A stretch of DNA of 64,000 nucleotides from Entrophospora sp. SA101. Taxonomy: Eukaryota; Glomeromycota; Glomeromycetes; Entrophosporales; Entrophosporaceae. This document shows, in pieces, positions 26,558 to 36,832 of this stretch. The notes below the pieces were generated by a model that was not told the DNA's origin, searched no databases, and was given only the letters and a program-made list of their open reading frames with translations. Made by a program: the position numbers and the translations under genes. Location of the stretch: NCBI GenBank assembly GCA_958430865.1, contig CAUDNR010004511.1, positions 36,169 to 100,168 of the forward strand, written 5' to 3'. The number at the start of each line of letters is the position of its first letter. Within the stretch, counting starts at the first letter, position 1.

Positions 26558-28105
26558 TCAGAATTTTTCCAACATATAGGCAACCCATAATCGGACTGTT
26601 GGAATATCTTTATTTCGAATAATTGATTCTACATCCGGAAATATACCCCTATTCTGTAGTTCTTGGGGGAGACATTCGCGCTTAGCTTTTAATAACCAGT
26701 GGAATAACCCTTGTTCTGTAATTGGGAGATTCGATGATCTTTGTTCAATGTGACATGTATATTCTTTAATACACCTCATGCGAAATAGCATCTGATTCGT
26801 CCCAGCATTTGTTTCTATATTACTTTTGAAAAGACAAAATGCTCGCTCAAATTTGGTATTAGTACATGAGACTCCTATTTTTAACGTACTGGTGTATGCT
26901 ACTATATCGACATCTTTCCACGCTTCTTCAACATCGCTAAAATCCTGTGCTTTCTCAACGGGATCAGATTCGCCATGATATTCCTTAATACGCAATTCTG
27001 GGAAATCATCTCTAAGGGCACTAACGATTCCTTTTAAATCGTATCTAAGATGACATATAACTGATGCACTCTTTCGCTCTTCAGGTTTCAATGCAGACAT
27101 TTTTCTAGCCCAATTCCAAAGTTCGGATAATAAAGTCTCTTTGTTAGGTGACAGGTGAAACAATTTACCTTTTTGGGGTTGATAGGTATTATGGATAACT
27201 GAAAATTGCTTACCTTTTCGAAGTGATTTAATCCAGTCTATATTGAGATCTGTTAGATCATTATCCATAACAATAATACGTCTTGCTTCTTGAATTAACT
27301 TATATAACTGCTCTCTCGATTGCCCTGCTAAGCGAGTGTGGGCTTGACTATTCACGGATACTACCTCATCAAGCCATAAATCATATGGAATTGGAGGACA
27401 CTTACATTTTTTCTCACATTTACATTTATTAATAATGCGGTGTAAACTTTCTATTTGACATACTACTCTTTGATGATCTGGAAGATTTATATCTTTAGTA
27501 TCGATATCACAGTATGATTTGAGATTTAACCTTGTAGTGACGGCACTAGAATAAGTATGTCGTGTAGATAAAGCAAGTAGATTTACACCATCAGGGATAG
27601 TAAGATGTTCTAAAGTATAAGTCTTTCCCGTTTCCCAAGGTGATCCTACATATACATCGCCTTCTTTAGGTAAAGGTTCTACATATTGCTTTTCATACAC
27701 TTCTCTTGCGGTAAGGGGGGAATCACAATTAACCCAAGCTGGCATTTCTAAGAAAGGCCATGGAAACTTTGGACCCTTCACCTTACGTATAACGGGTGGT
27801 GGAATATTATTTTTATTTTTTCGCTGGATTTTTTCTGCAATAGATGGATCATTGAAAATTTCCCCTGATTCGTCACGATTTTGCTGGAAGCATTTCACAA
27901 TAAATGAGCCATTACCATATGCATGACCATACCACCTCTGATCTTTTTCGTGTAGGCGTTTACATTGTGGACATTCTAGATATGCTTTCCAGTTAAAATA
28001 TACATACCATTGAGAATTTTTTTCTTCGATATCCCAACTCCCAAGATATTCAGAATACTTCTGCAAAACTAGATTTGCATATTTTTTTAACTCATCATGA
28101 TCCAC
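26558..28105 (-). CDS. Origin-binding-protein-like SF2 helicase (copy 2)
   Basis: Identical 515-residue frame to 10194-11741: zinc module CPQCKRLH, Walker A GSPWETGKT, LWLDEVV, RMR motif. GTG at the start and -1 frame relative to the primase end, as in copy 1. Confidence 0.8.
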   Translation of the reverse strand: MDHDELKKYANLVLQKYSEYLGSWDIEEKNSQWYVYFNWKAYLECPQCKRLHEKDQRWYGHAYGNGSFIVKCFQQNRDESGEIFNDPSIAEKIQRKNKNNIPPPVIRKVKGPKFPWPFLEMPAWVNCDSPLTAREVYEKQYVEPLPKEGDVYVGSPWETGKTYTLEHLTIPDGVNLLALSTRHTYSSAVTTRLNLKSYCDIDTKDINLPDHQRVVCQIESLHRIINKCKCEKKCKCPPIPYDLWLDEVVSVNSQAHTRLAGQSREQLYKLIQEARRIIVMDNDLTDLNIDWIKSLRKGKQFSVIHNTYQPQKGKLFHLSPNKETLLSELWNWARKMSALKPEERKSASVICHLRYDLKGIVSALRDDFPELRIKEYHGESDPVEKAQDFSDVEEAWKDVDIVAYTSTLKIGVSCTNTKFERAFCLFKSNIETNAGTNQMLFRMRCIKEYTCHIEQRSSNLPITEQGLFHWLLKAKRECLPQELQNRGIFPDVESIIRNKDIPTVRLWVAYMLEKF

Positions 28106-28107
28106 AA

Positions 28108-29200
28108 TTATTTTTTCTGATTATTTATTTTTTCTATGCTAAGTATACGGGGCCTTATTTCGAATTCTGCATTAGATGGTGGTTGTACTCTTGTGTGATC
28201 GAGTTCATTCCACCCATTATCTAGTGAGAATTGGAGTATACGCTTTACACGATCTTTTTTTGCTGATCCAATAAGACGGAGATTAAAGTTTCGACCAGGC
28301 ACCCCCCCTATCAATAAACTTACCATATTTTTCTCCCGTCAATTTGTATACTAGCTCTGTAAATTCTTTAAGTTCCAAATAATCAGTAAGAAGAGCTGGA
28401 GCATATAAAATATGGTAACTGCATTTATTAGAATTAGAAGATGTTGCAATTACTAATCCTTTGAGAATTTCCTCCCAACTGCAGTCAAGGATTTTATACA
28501 ATACTCTTACGAAAGAAAAACAGATACGAATAAATACCCCTCTCGCATTGACTTTATCAACCTCCATATTTTCTCGTGATGCATCGATGTCGATTACTGG
28601 TCTTAGAGGCCTTTGCCCATTAATGGATTCATGCACTCCAGGTATTCCATATACTTCAGAGATATTATCTATAACTGAGAACTTTTTATACTCACCTTGT
28701 TCTACCTGTATAACTAATTTATCTACCAACTCCTCTCGTGTATACGCATCGAGTAAACTGATTCCTTCTTTTGCCCCATCATTAGGTAAGAGATAATCCC
28801 ATAAATATACATCTTCCAGTGAACCTTTTTTATCTAACAAATCTCTGGCAGGTGGGGAAGCAATTTCACGAATTTTATTTAGCAAACCCTTTGAGGTAAA
28901 TTTATCATCGAATTTTTCTTGTCTCTTAGTGAAAGCAGTCTTGGTGAAACCAGGATATATGGAGCTCACTTGATCTGTAGAATTTGTCGAATTAGACATT
29001 TGATTTTCTATATTAGGGGGTTGGGATATTGGTGACTTAATAGTACTTGTTTCGGTATCTGATTCATAGTCGGAACCATAGTCACTGCAATTCTCTGATC
29101 CACTTTCGGATATATTATCACTATAAACATCTGAGTCACTTGAATAGTCATCGGTTTCCCCACCCCCGTACCTGATCACTTGTGTGTTTTGTTTGCTCAT
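28108..29200 (-). pseudogene. Primase, frameshifted in a G run (copy 2)
   Basis: ATG 29200. Identical to the copy-1 primase through motifs I and II, but a run of seven C on the plus strand (28312-28318, six in copy 1) shifts the frame right after FIDRG, ending the ORF at 28283 after 305 residues. The remaining C terminus is open in another frame (28326-28108). The last part also carries clustered substitutions (NELDHTRV, SNAEFEI instead of DELDHARV, TSLKYEV). Either this copy is dead or the homopolymer length is a sequencing error. Confidence 0.75.
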
Positions 29201-29243
29201 TTTTGGTATTTGGTTTTTTTATTGGTATGTTTCAATCTTTGTT

Positions 29244-29283
29244 CGATTATTTTATTAGAATATAGTTTGGAAAAGTTTAAATT
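29244..29283 (-). promoter_or_regulatory. 40-bp shared upstream motif (copy 2b)
   Basis: Identical to 12879-12918; 44 bp 5' of the ATG at 29200. Confidence 0.6.
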
Positions 29284-29376
29284 ATTTTTTCGGTCGGTGA
29301 TATCAAAAAATGCATCGTTTTTAGTCGAATGGACAACAAAAATCGTGAACTCGATAGATAAATATTTTTGGGCCTA

Positions 29377-29828
29377 GGTGTAGTAACCTGCAGTAATATA
29401 TTATGAGAATTATGGCAGATTACTACACTTTTTAATGTCATGTTTTCGGGTATGTATTCAGGGTGGGTAAGTGCGGTAGTATATTATAAGAAAAACGGCA
29501 GAAGCCTACCTGTTCAATGGTATGTTATGGGTATATACTCCGGGTATGCTTTCGGGGTAGGTAAGTGCGGTAATATATTATAAGAATTATGGCAGAAACC
29601 TACCCATTTCGATGGTATGTTTTAGGGTAGGTAACTTCGGTAATATATTATAATAAAAATAGAAGAAGCCTACCCGTTTCAATGGTATGTTTTTGGATAT
29701 GTTTTCGGGTATATATTTGATGACATGCTTTTGGGGTAGGTAAGTGCGGTAATATATTATAAGAATTATGGCAGAAACCTACCCATTTAATGATATGTTT
29801 TCGGGTATGCTTTTGGGGTAGGTAACTT
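29377..29828. repeat. Array of five hairpin repeats plus a partial sixth (copy 2)
   Basis: Same units and spacing as 13012-13463, with GGGTAGGT ... ACCTACCC pairing ends. No differences noticed by eye. Confidence 0.65.
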
Positions 29829-30321
29829 CAGATTTATTTATAGTTATATATCCACCTTCTTACATATATCACGAATGAAATCGAGTTAGATAACATGTTT
29901 TTAACATAGGCGAAATTGGAACATATTTCTAATGTTAACTAATGTCAAAAATTCTGGCAATCGAAATTGGTATACATATTTGGTTGCATTAATCGATAGC
30001 ATAACCAGATAGTGTGTATATAGTATATGCAATAGCAATTAGATAGCGTTAATTGATAGCAAATACGCCACCTTGGTGCGTGTCATAAAAAGCAAAATGC
30101 ACGTCACTCGAGCCGTGACCTAAAATGCAAAACGCACGTTATACCGACGCATGACTCAGCGGTTCTCAATCGGCAATATTAAATTTAGGATTCTAAAGGA
30201 AATAGAACTCAATATACAGTGCGGATCATCTATACTCAAAAGTCAAAATTTTTGAAATATTATGTGATCCACACATTAGATTTTAAAAAACTTACCACCA
30301 TTCAATTCAGCTTTAAAAGGG

Positions 30322-30331
30322 NNNNNNNNNN
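30322..30331. other. Assembly gap (10 N)
   Basis: Ten Ns after CTTTAAAAGGG, as in copy 1. The sequence to the right (TAAAACTTATCGG) differs from that right of the first gap. Confidence 0.99.
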
Positions 30332-30662
30332 TAAAACTTATCGGTTAAATTTTTTAAAATGATATAATTTTTTTTTGTTTTAGTATTTTGAAGTTGACCA
30401 ATTGTTACGATAAGCAATTAATGATTATAGATGATCTGCACCGTAGAAGGAACGCGCAGGGGTAGCATAACCTACCTCAGTTATTTTATTGGAACGGAAA
30501 TTGGATGGGAACGATAAGCCAGCATATGATATCAAATGACGTATAAAATATGTTTGACCCATCAAACTCGCGATGAGGCCAACCCGGTTGCATAACCTAA
30601 CTCACTGAGCGCCTTGTATTTTAAATCACCCGGGATCACCAATTTGATATACAAAAATTTAT

Positions 30663-30798
30663 CTCGAATGACTTGAGTTTTATGACATACCCATCACTCA
30701 AATGACTTGAGTTTTATGATCAACCCATCACTCAAATGACTTGAGTTTTATGATCAACCCATCACTCAAATGACTTGAATTTTACGATCTACACGTCA
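30663..30798. repeat. Four tandem 34-bp repeats
   Basis: Units start at 30663, 30697, 30731 and 30765, each reading CTCAAATGACTTGAGTTTTA followed by TGATCAACCCATCA with small variation in the first and last unit. The CTCAAATGACTTGAG part is itself a palindrome (CTCAA/TTGAG). Confidence 0.85.
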
Positions 30799-30825
30799 TA
30801 GCTGAGGGGGAATAACCTAGACTAA

Positions 30826-30855
30826 GTGGAAATAACATGATTATGTTATTTCCAC
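30826..30855. repeat. Perfect 13-bp-stem hairpin
   Basis: GTGGAAATAACAT at 30826-30838 and ATGTTATTTCCAC at 30843-30855, loop GATT. It lies just beyond the last recognisable exon of the truncated transporter. Confidence 0.85.
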
Positions 30856-30912
30856 TGCATTATTAGTATTAGAATTATATGATTTTCACAAAACAAATAA
30901 TTATATTCTAAC

Positions 30913-32916
30913 CTTGGAAATGCCCAAAAAAAATTCCAGAAATTAAATTAGAAGCTCCTTGAACAATCAATTCATGATCTATATCTATTTGATGGCCATA
31001 AATTGAAGCTTCAAATTCAGTAATCTTTATATGGGTGCTCAACATCATAAAGAAAATGAGAGTAAGCATTGTAGAGATAGTTTTTCCAATTGCTCCCCAA
31101 CTGATTAATCTAAAATCTATACAATCAACATATATTGTTGATAAATTAGTATATTATATTTATATTAATCAGTAAGCAGATTTATATATACTCATGCTTA
31201 CAAAAATTAGAGTAGAATTCGGATATTGTGATTTGATTATCTAAAGCAAATATCCAACCATTTTCAATCAATGATTCCAAAGAAATACTCCAAAAGTGTT
31301 TTATGAAATAGAAACTCGAGAAAATTGATAAAATACTTAAAGTGGTGATTGGAACATAATTATTTTTAGCTTCGTGTCTAACAAAGACTGCAAGACTTGA
31401 TGCCAAAATAGAGGCCAAAGCAAATAATAATAAATTGTTCTTATGAAAAAATACTCTATAGTTATAATCAAAAGACTCGGAATTTTGTACTGAAATCTTT
31501 ATAGCAGTCCAAACTAAGTAACTGCCGATACTACCGAGTACTCCATTATAAATGTGTTTTGGGAAGATATCCAAAAGGAAACGAAGCTAGGTTTTTTTAC
31601 AGATGTTAATATACATGATATATTTGTTAATAATTATAAATAATATATATAATAGATTACCTTGAATCGTACAAATAATAAAAGCCCTACACCAGTTAGT
31701 ATGGCACTTAGAGCGTAAGCAAATAATATTGTGCAAACCACATAATCAGATTTTGCAGATGCAAGATGTTCTTCAATTATTTCCGCTCTTTTTTTTTTAA
31801 TATTAAGCAAATTATTATTAGATATTATTCCTTTAAAATACAAAAAAAATGTAGTTGTTGAAATATTTACTTACATCAAATGTAAAAATGGCAATACTAT
31901 TATTATTATTTAAAAATCAAGGTGAAAATTTTATTTATTAGATTATGAATAATTTTGATCCCTAACTTTTTTTCTAAAAATACTTGCATTGTATTATCAT
32001 TGTATTTCCTCCGTGAAGGTTACCAAAAATTGAATTTACGACTTTCGAAATAATACAACTTTATTGATAAAGGATCATTAGCCAATTAAACAAAATTCGA
32101 TTAAAGTGAACGATTATTATTATATAATTTACCTCGTAAAAAACATCGTCATTCCAATATATTTATAAGCTCCAAATAATTGCTCGTTACTGTTGTTATT
32201 GTGATCATGAGTAGGAAATAATATAATACCTAATTTGTTTTTCGTTTTTTTAAAAAAAAATTAAATTAGCAGGTTTATATTTATTTAACTCTTTATTTTT
32301 AAATATACTAGTGTTATTATTAATTACCAAAAGCTACTCCGTATACGGTATTTAATAGTAGAAACATGAATATGCTTGAAACTACGTTGTAAATTTGCAA
32401 TAGAAAACAACATTCATCTTCTTCTATAGGTCTTGTTATTTCAGTACAATCAGTGTGCCCAAATGAATGATTTGATAGTAATGAGCTGTCATCTGTAAAA
32501 TCTATAATTGACTCAGTTGTACACGTTATTCTATGTTGTTGTTGTTGTCGTAGTCGTTGTTGCTGTTGCTGTTGCTGTAATTGTTGCTGTTGCTGTGGCT
32601 GTGGCTGTGGCCGTGGCTGTATTAGTTGTTGTTGCTGTATCTGTAGCTGTAGTAGCAGTTGTTGTTGTTGTTGTTGTTGTTGTGAAATTTGGAGATAAGG
32701 ATCTACTCTTTGTGGTAGATTACAGTGCGGCCTTGTGTTTAATTGTTGTCCAAAGACAGGTATATGAGGTCTTGATTTCTGTTTCCGAGTCATTTCATTA
32801 AGGTTTCTCGTATCATAGTTATTGTTGTTATTATTATTACAGTTGTTATAAATGTGACAATTGCAACAGCAGTTCGGACGGTTTCTCGCTGCCGCGCTAG
32901 TTTCTCCTAAATACAT
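30913..32916 (-). pseudogene. SulP-family (SLC26/YGR125W-like) transporter, 3'-truncated
   Basis: Exons that keep frame: 32916-32328, 32229-32133, 31896-31871 (26 nt), 31830-31661, 31586-31202, 31116-30913, all with GT-AG introns; 490 codons and then no continuation. The first exon has a Cys/Asn- and Gln-rich cytosolic stretch (poly-Q near residues 80-130) and the first membrane helix (IFMFLLLNTVYGVAFG). Later exons give SulP hallmarks: GIILFP, SAILTGVGLLLFVRFKLRFLLDIFP (across a splice), HIYNGVLGSIGSYLVWTAI, and IDHELIVQGASNLISGIFFG, matching the conserved D-x-x-R/H-E-L-I-x-x-G-x-x-N block. Remaining helices and any STAS domain are missing, the break being next to the element island and its gap. 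SulP proteins move sulfate or other anions; the yeast relative is vacuolar. Confidence 0.7.
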
Positions 32917-34571
32917 AGTGATAGATTATTAATATTTTATTTATTATTATTGGATATTTTAGAATTAAAGATTTTTACCAAGAAAATTTAAATTGTTGTT
33001 ATTCATGTTTTTTATTGAAAAAGTTAATTTTTTTAGAAGAGTTATTGAATTGATTCATTTAACGAGAACTATAAGAAGAGACTGTATGTATATATAAAGT
33101 AATTTTCTTATATATCACGGAAAATAAATTGAAAAAAATCGGAATTTTTTTTTTACTATTACGATCGACTAATTAATTTTATTTTTCCTGGGACGATTAA
33201 TATTTAATATGGATAAAATCGGCTCTTTCATTTTGCTGTGGGGATTACATAAGATGCATATGTGTATATATTTTCCAATAATCCGGTTTTTAACCAGAAA
33301 AATTGACTTGACCAATTAATTTATCCAAGGGATCATCGACTGCGGTGTAACATGGCCTATGTAGATCAAAACGTTAATACACTCCCCTGCCAAAAGTATC
33401 CAAATACTTTTAGCAGGGGAGTGTATCATAATAAAATTACTAATAAAAAAAATTGTATCTCCTCCTTCAAAAAAAAGATGAAACTATGAAATTAAGAGAG
33501 AAATTGTAATAAATGTAATGATAAACATGCTGACAGGGAGTTTTTTTAAATTTTATTAGTAAAAAAAGGAATTATAAGGATCTGAAGTTGTGCGTTAAAA
33601 ATTTATCGATTTTTTCTTTTGAAAATCTTTTCCTTTTAAAGAAACAGTCATTAAAAAAAAAAGAATCGCATGTAGAAAATCTCCAAATTTTAAGAATTAA
33701 AAGTTTTTAAATAAATTTTATAGAATGCAGGACATCTATAACTATCAATGATTATCACATGACTTAAAAGCCTATAACTCCTTATTAAAAAAGGAAAAGA
33801 AAAAAAAGTAAACCGATAGAATCAAAGCTAAAGACCTAAGCTTCATTTCCATCTGTTTCTATATGTAAATTGTAAAATTTCGGGATGATCTAAAAGCCTT
33901 ATGATCAGTGTATAATAATAAAATTCAATGCGTGTGTAACCGTACATTAGTAGTTTTCTGCAGATAGTTTCTAAATTTTTAAATTCCGGGCTGTGATATT
34001 TATACGTAGATGAGTTTGAACCATATAGTTTTATTTGGTGATTGAATTCATGAAATTCAAGAATATTCGTTAAGGTTAAAAATAACTGATTTGATACATA
34101 TAGTAATTTGTTATAATGATGTGATCTATGCTTGGTGATCTACAAGAATGGAACGCCCCAATCATCGATGAACCATGTGGGATTGACCAAATGTTGATGT
34201 GATCAGGTGATTAAGTTTCACCAGTTCCGCCATAGTTTAGATAGAAGAATCTCTGTTTGTATAAATTAGGAAGATAATTGCTTTTTTCTCGTATATATAC
34301 TATTTGGGAAATCAATTTATTAATAGAAAATATTAGTTAAATGTTTCACAATTAGAAATTAGATGAAGAAAGCTGTTTTCGGAAATGAAAGAAAAAGGAA
34401 TAGCACACTACCAATTTGTCGTTTTAAAAGATTTTTCGTTTAATGTACGACGTCACACTAGAATTTTTCTCATGGTATAATAGTTGTGTGTCTACTTTTT
34501 TAAAATTAAAAAAAAAAATTTTTTTTTTGAAATAATAAAATATCGAAAAACAACCAAAAATAATTTTCACA
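32917..34571. other. Divergent promoter region of the SulP and RINGv genes
   Basis: A/T-rich with poly-A/T tracts; one 44-bp inverted-repeat element (33380-33423). No other gene seen. Confidence 0.5.
33380..33423. mobile_element. Minimal 44-bp TIR-only Tc1/mariner-like element
   Basis: Between TA dinucleotides (33378-33379 and 33424-33425) lie CACTCCCCTGCCAAAAGTAT and, after a CCAA loop, its reverse complement with one mismatch (ATACTTTTAGCAGGGGAGTG). CACTCCC-type ends and TA flanks fit Tc1/mariner; both terminal repeats are joined almost without internal DNA. Confidence 0.75.
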
Positions 34572-35942
34572 ATGGATAATAAAAATAATAATAATAGTGA
34601 TTACAATCACAATAACTTCACCAACAATGATTCTAGTCACTATATAAAACCTATTAGTAGAAGCAATTCAGCAGCGTCGTCATTATCATCAAAATCAAGA
34701 ACATACATCGATACACAACCATCATATGCACAATACCATGCTATTGCTACTACTACTGCTGCTGCACCGCAACCTCCACCGCCACAATTTCACTATACCG
34801 CCAGAGATAACAATAATTCACAAATTTCAATTTCAAGTAATTACAACGACAATAACTTCACCAACAATGATTCTGTTCACTATATAAAACCGATTAATAC
34901 AAAAAATTCAGCAGCGTCGTCATTATCGTCATTATCATCAAAATCAAGGACATACATCGATACACAGCCATCATCTATGCAATACCCTACTACTACCACC
35001 ACCACCACAACGCCACAACCGCCGCCACCACAACCTCACTATACCACCAACGATAACAACAATTCACAAATTTCAATTCCAGTTAACAACTACAATGATG
35101 TTGAAAGAAGAGAAGAAAAATTTTGCAAAATATGTCATGAATCATCATCATCATCACAGACATTATCTCCAACGCAACCATCTATAAATTCTACGAATTC
35201 ATCATTTAAGTCATCATTTTGGTCAAACCTTTTTGCAAAAAAGCACAAAGAAAAGAATAAATTAATTTCGCCGTGTAGATGTAAAGGTTCATTGCAATAT
35301 GTACATTTGGAATGTTTGAATAAATGGCGTAAATCAAACACAAGAAGTGATTCGGCGTATCAATGTGAAGTGTGTAAATATAGATATAAAATGTATAGAC
35401 CGTTCATAATACACATAATTGATAGTGAAATATTTTTGCATTTGATGACAATGATCGTATTCCTTTTACTGGTATATTTGCTATCTTTTCTGATGAAAGT
35501 GATTGATTTTAAATGGATTACTCCGGGTGGGCCGGCTGGTGAAGAAAAAAACGATTGGAAATATACCACAGTGTTGAATTTATACCTGGTTCACATCATA
35601 ATAAGTTTGTGTATAATTTCGTGTTGTGGATTGCTATTTTTGCTTTGTAAATATATATTTGGACAAGATACAAGTATGGGCGGTCCTTTAGGTTGTTCTT
35701 GTTGCGTTGGTCCAAGAGGTGTCGGTGGTAGTAGCACGTATTTTTGCTGCGCTGCTTGTATGTTTGATGACGCGGATGGATGTGGATCGTGTGTTTGTAT
35801 TTTATTTATAATATTAGCTTTTTGGATTTTTCTATTAGGAATATTTGGAATTTTATTGATAAGTTACTTGATAATCAAAAACATAAATAATTATTTACTA
35901 GATCATGTCAAAGAAACCATTCTAGAAGTAAAAAAAAATTAA
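34572..35942 (+). CDS. RINGv (MARCH-type) membrane E3 ubiquitin ligase
   Basis: ATG 34572, 456 residues, TAA. The first 170 residues are Asn/Ser/Thr/Pro-rich with an 80-residue internal duplication (YKPI-type block NNFTNNDSxHYIKPI and SKSRTYIDTQPS appear twice, DNA offset 240 bp). A C4HC3 RINGv zinc domain follows: C185, C188, C235, C237, H245, C248, C264, C267, with an unusually long insert (46 residues) between the first two ligand pairs. Then three hydrophobic segments (about 285-315, 335-365, 410-440). RINGv proteins attach ubiquitin to membrane proteins in the endomembrane system. Single exon. Between helices 2 and 3 is a Gly/Cys-rich loop. Family call firm; substrate unknown. Confidence 0.85.
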   Translation: MDNKNNNNSDYNHNNFTNNDSSHYIKPISRSNSAASSLSSKSRTYIDTQPSYAQYHAIATTTAAAPQPPPPQFHYTARDNNNSQISISSNYNDNNFTNNDSVHYIKPINTKNSAASSLSSLSSKSRTYIDTQPSSMQYPTTTTTTTTPQPPPPQPHYTTNDNNNSQISIPVNNYNDVERREEKFCKICHESSSSSQTLSPTQPSINSTNSSFKSSFWSNLFAKKHKEKNKLISPCRCKGSLQYVHLECLNKWRKSNTRSDSAYQCEVCKYRYKMYRPFIIHIIDSEIFLHLMTMIVFLLLVYLLSFLMKVIDFKWITPGGPAGEEKNDWKYTTVLNLYLVHIIISLCIISCCGLLFLLCKYIFGQDTSMGGPLGCSCCVGPRGVGGSSTYFCCAACMFDDADGCGSCVCILFIILAFWIFLLGIFGILLISYLIIKNINNYLLDHVKETILEVKKN

Positions 35943-36361
35943 TCCGATTATTTATATAGACAATAAAAGAGAGAAAGAACACAAACTTTTATTGAATTTA
36001 AAAAGTTATTTCATATTTTTCATATTTATAAATAAAGGACCCATTTTTTACTAGTAATTTCACGTAAAAAAAAATTAACATTATAAATAATAACATAGAT
36101 AGATATGTCTGGTACATTATAATATATAAAATATAAAATATAAAATATAATATATAATATATATAATATGTGTAAATAATATTGTCCGAATGATGACATA
36201 ATGAATAATGACATGATGAATGAAATAAAATAATTAAATGAATGTAAAAATTTGGGACCTATACAAAATAATAATAAGTGGTAATATAATAATAATATTT
36301 ACATTACAAATGATAATAAAATAAAAATATATCTACAAAAGTCAAAATATGAATAATTTGT

Positions 36362-36800
36362 TCACCACGATAGTTGATAATTTATTGAAGAATTGGTTAT
36401 TTGAACTTGTTGTATTTCTCTTGCGATCTCGTTAAATCGTTGATAAGATAAAGATGTTGATGCTAATGATGTACTATAGTTATCATATCCATCATTATGA
36501 ATAATATTGGTGACATCAACGCCACTACTAATATTTCCACCGTTATTTCTTCTTCTTGTTGGCAAAGTGATAAACATTGGCATTTGTCTTTCATCGATAG
36601 TGGATGAAATGTTACAGGAAGATTGCAACCTCTCTATCCACGAGACACATTCTTCTTTGTCGTCTGCCTGAATTAAATATTGATGACCTGTCTTGAACTT
36701 TATCCTTAGAACGTGCTTGCGCTTTGGATAATCAATTGCCAACTCTACTTGTGCGTCTTGCATGCTAAATCGATTTAGAGGTTTTGCAATCTATAATTGT

Positions 36801-36832
<32 letters not shown>

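Larger units (their letters stand above)
24932..30321 (-). mobile_element. Primase-helicase cassette, copy 2
   Basis: Second nearly identical copy of 8567-13956 (offset 16364-16366). Its left flank (about 24905-24932) is only loosely similar to the left flank of copy 1, so high identity starts at the 40-bp motif. The primase is frameshifted in this copy. The right end is at the second 10-N gap. The two copies could be a real duplication or one locus represented twice by the assembly. Confidence 0.75.
30332..30912. other. Noncoding junction between island and SulP gene
   Basis: No ORF. Contains GCATAACCTAC/GCATAACCTAAC words, four tandem 34-bp repeats and a 30-bp palindrome (separate entries). 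The expected next exon of the transporter is not here. Confidence 0.6.

Noticed and set aside
4638..30321. Altered genetic code (TGA as Trp) in the island
   Set aside because: The same ORFs use TGG for Trp throughout and other island ORFs end cleanly at TGA, so deamination or readthrough fits better.
32508..32801. Val/Ala-rich 97-codon ORF
   Set aside because: Antisense of the Gln-repeat stretch of the SulP-like gene.
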